From NCBI GenBank assembly GCA_015063645.1, contig SVTS01000029.1, forward strand, positions 1 through 32,061: a stretch of 32,061 nucleotides of DNA. The letters are read 5' to 3'. This document shows, piece by piece, positions 30,523-32,061 of this stretch (the first letter of the stretch is position 1; each line of letters begins with the position of its first letter). A program made the translations under genes and the position numbers. The notes below the pieces were generated by a model. It was not told the DNA's origin, searched no databases, and was given only the letters and a program-made list of their open reading frames with translations. Source of the DNA: Oscillospiraceae bacterium (GTDB taxonomy: Bacteria > Bacillota > Clostridia > Oscillospirales > CAG-272).

Positions 30523-32061
30523 ATGGTCAATCGATTTACAGTGAAAGCGCAGAATTCCCTCAACCGGGCACTCTCCTGCGCCAGAGAATTGGGGCACACC
30601 TACATCGGCAGTGAACATCTGCTTCTCGGACTGCTGGCGGAAACGGACAGCATCGCCTCCCGGGTGCTGGAATCCAGGGGCATCCGCTACGAGCGCACGC
30701 GGCAGCTGATCCGCGACAGCGCGGGATGCGGCGAATCCTCCTCCGTCACAGCCGCCGATATGACACCCCGGGCTAAGAAGATCATCGAAAACTCCGCCGG
30801 CGAATCCGGCAGAGCCGGGCACGGATTCATCGGTACGGAGCATCTGCTCCTCTCTCTCAGCGGTGAATCCGACTGCGAGGCGGTAAAGCTGATCATCGCC
30901 CAGGGGGCGTCACCCGTGGAGATCCGCAACGACATCACCTCCTATTTCGGCACAGGGGAACAGCCCGCGCCGCGGAACCGCGGAGCCTTCCGCGATACGC
31001 AGAAGGACGCCGTCCGGGACTGTCCCCATCTCTCCGCCTACAGCCGGGATCTGTGTACGCTGGCGCGCTCCGGCGGCATTGATCCCGTCATCGGACGGGA
31101 AGCGGAGACGGAGCGGCTGATCCGCATTCTCTCCCGCCGCACCAAGAACAATCCCTGCCTTATAGGCGAGCCGGGCGTTGGCAAAACCGCCGTGGTGGAG
31201 GGACTCGCCCGACGCATCACCGAGGATGCCGTACCGGAAAATCTGCGGGGACGGACACTGCTCATGCTGGACATCTCCGCCATGATCGCCGGCGCAAAAT
31301 ACCGTGGCGAATTCGAGGAGAGGATGAAGGGAGCCATCGCCGAAGCGGCGAAAAACAGCCGCATCATTCTGTTTATCGATGAAATTCACACCATTATCGG
31401 CGCAGGAGGCGCGGAGGGTGCCATGGATGCCGCCAACATTCTGAAGCCGGCGCTTGCACGGGGGGAGATGCAGATCATCGGCGCCACCACCATTGAGGAA
31501 TACAGGCGGCATATCGAGCGTGATGCCGCGCTCGCCCGGCGATTTCAATCCGTATTAGTCGGCGAACCCAGCCCGGAGCAGGCACGGGCAATCCTCGCAG
31601 GACTCCGGGATCGGTATGAAGCGCATCACCGTCTGCGCATCACGGACGAAGCCATGGATGCGGCGGTGGCGCTGTCGTCCCGCTACATCTGCGACCGTTT
31701 TCTGCCGGATAAGGCAATTGATCTGATCGACGAAGCGGCGGCGATGAAGCGGCTGGAATCATTCACACCCCGCGCGGAGGTACAGGAGATCGCCGACAAG
31801 CTGAAAAGCGTCACCGCTGAAAAAGAAGAAGCGATTCTCGCGGAGGATTACGAAAACGCGGCATCCCTCAGAGATAGGGAAAAACGTCTGCGCACGGAAT
31901 ATGACAGCTGCCGTGAGCCGCCGTCCTCCCCGCACCCAAGGGATCTGCAGGTAAGTGCGGAGGATGTGGCACAGATCGTCACCGCATGGACGGGGATCCC
32001 CGTCAGCCAGCTGAAGGAGGAAGAAAGCGTCCGGCTTGCCCGGCTTGAAGTCCTGCTCTCC
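30523..32061 (+). CDS. clpC: ClpC-type AAA+ chaperone, N-terminal part
   Basis: The frame from ATG 30523 (SD GGAAGGA) is open to the window edge, 513 residues. It has a double Clp N domain ([20 protein letters not shown], then [12 protein letters not shown]), the first AAA+ module with Walker A GEPGVGKT (215-222) and Walker B LFIDEIHT (about 283-290), and a UVR-like coiled segment ([18 protein letters not shown]) near 443-460. It ends just into the approach to the second AAA+ module. ClpC unfolds substrates for the ClpP protease. ctsR and mcsAB, the usual upstream partners, are absent here; this copy follows the SpoIID-like operon after 66 bases, so it may be a specialised or displaced ClpC. 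Confidence 0.93.
   Translation, partial: MVNRFTVKAQNSLNRALSCARELGHTYIGSEHLLLGLLAETDSIASRVLESRGIRYERTRQLIRDSAGCGESSSVTAADMTPRAKKIIENSAGESGRAGHGFIGTEHLLLSLSGESDCEAVKLIIAQGASPVEIRNDITSYFGTGEQPAPRNRGAFRDTQKDAVRDCPHLSAYSRDLCTLARSGGIDPVIGREAETERLIRILSRRTKNNPCLIGEPGVGKTAVVEGLARRITEDAVPENLRGRTLLMLDISAMIAGAKYRGEFEERMKGAIAEAAKNSRIILFIDEIHTIIGAGGAEGAMDAANILKPALARGEMQIIGATTIEEYRRHIERDAALARRFQSVLVGEPSPEQARAILAGLRDRYEAHHRLRITDEAMDAAVALSSRYICDRFLPDKAIDLIDEAAAMKRLESFTPRAEVQEIADKLKSVTAEKEEAILAEDYENAASLRDREKRLRTEYDSCREPPSSPHPRDLQVSAEDVAQIVTAWTGIPVSQLKEEESVRLARLEVLLS

Overview
The window reads as a chromosome segment from a Gram-positive, low-to-mid GC Firmicute of the class Clostridia, probably an uncultured gut or rumen anaerobe. 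The basis is the housekeeping layout (hisS near aspS, pepP-efp, tilS-hpt-ftsH), a CD1247-type acidic protein, a SpoIID-like protein, strong Shine-Dalgarno sites and near-consensus sigma-A promoters with 17-nt spacers. This assignment is inference; the window has no rRNA and I recognised no tRNA.

Layout. 1-2005: the end of an unrecognised gene, then a convergent MATE efflux pump translationally coupled to a 60-residue membrane protein. 2200-10171: translation genes hisS, aspS and efp, with a MazG-like pyrophosphohydrolase and a GH109-like Gfo/Idh/MocA protein between the two synthetases, then yqeG, an M24 aminopeptidase and a CD1247-like zinc-ribbon protein. 10254-11387: a CE15-like carbohydrate esterase. 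11404-12612: an AT-rich accessory patch with a REP-associated transposase and an odd HD-domain protein. 12713-19027: plant-glycan genes (GH78 alpha-L-rhamnosidase, a lipoprotein sugar-binding protein, a GH36-type alpha-galactosidase, a small unknown). 19220-23593: a small membrane protein, then tilS, hpt and ftsH. 23835-25429: a DUF554 membrane protein and a LysR regulator on the minus strand. 25680-30456: a cluster of leaderless envelope-type proteins (DUF11 repeats, a carboxypeptidase-regulatory-like fold, SpoIID plus peptidoglycan-binding repeats, and a second peptidoglycan-binding protein), interrupted by a minus-strand XRE regulator fused to bactofilin-like repeats. 30523-end: the N-terminal part of a ClpC-type chaperone ATPase.

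How the genes fit. The GH78, GH36, GH109-like and CE15-like enzymes lack signal peptides, so they probably act in the cytoplasm on imported oligosaccharides from pectin or hemicellulose. The solute-binding lipoprotein would capture such sugars, but no permease is encoded here. The envelope cluster is the most interesting part. Its two plus-strand transcription units share a promoter-like block, CACAAA-N14-CATAYACTGTA, which resembles mother-cell sporulation promoters. Together with wall-binding domains and absent signal peptides this suggests a spore-envelope system made in the mother cell.

The intergenic DNA is also unusual. Three gene junctions carry trains of perfect hairpins (5207-5339, 9503-9625, 23615-23817), and the transposase gene carries a 25-bp inverted REP-like palindrome pair inside its own reading frame.
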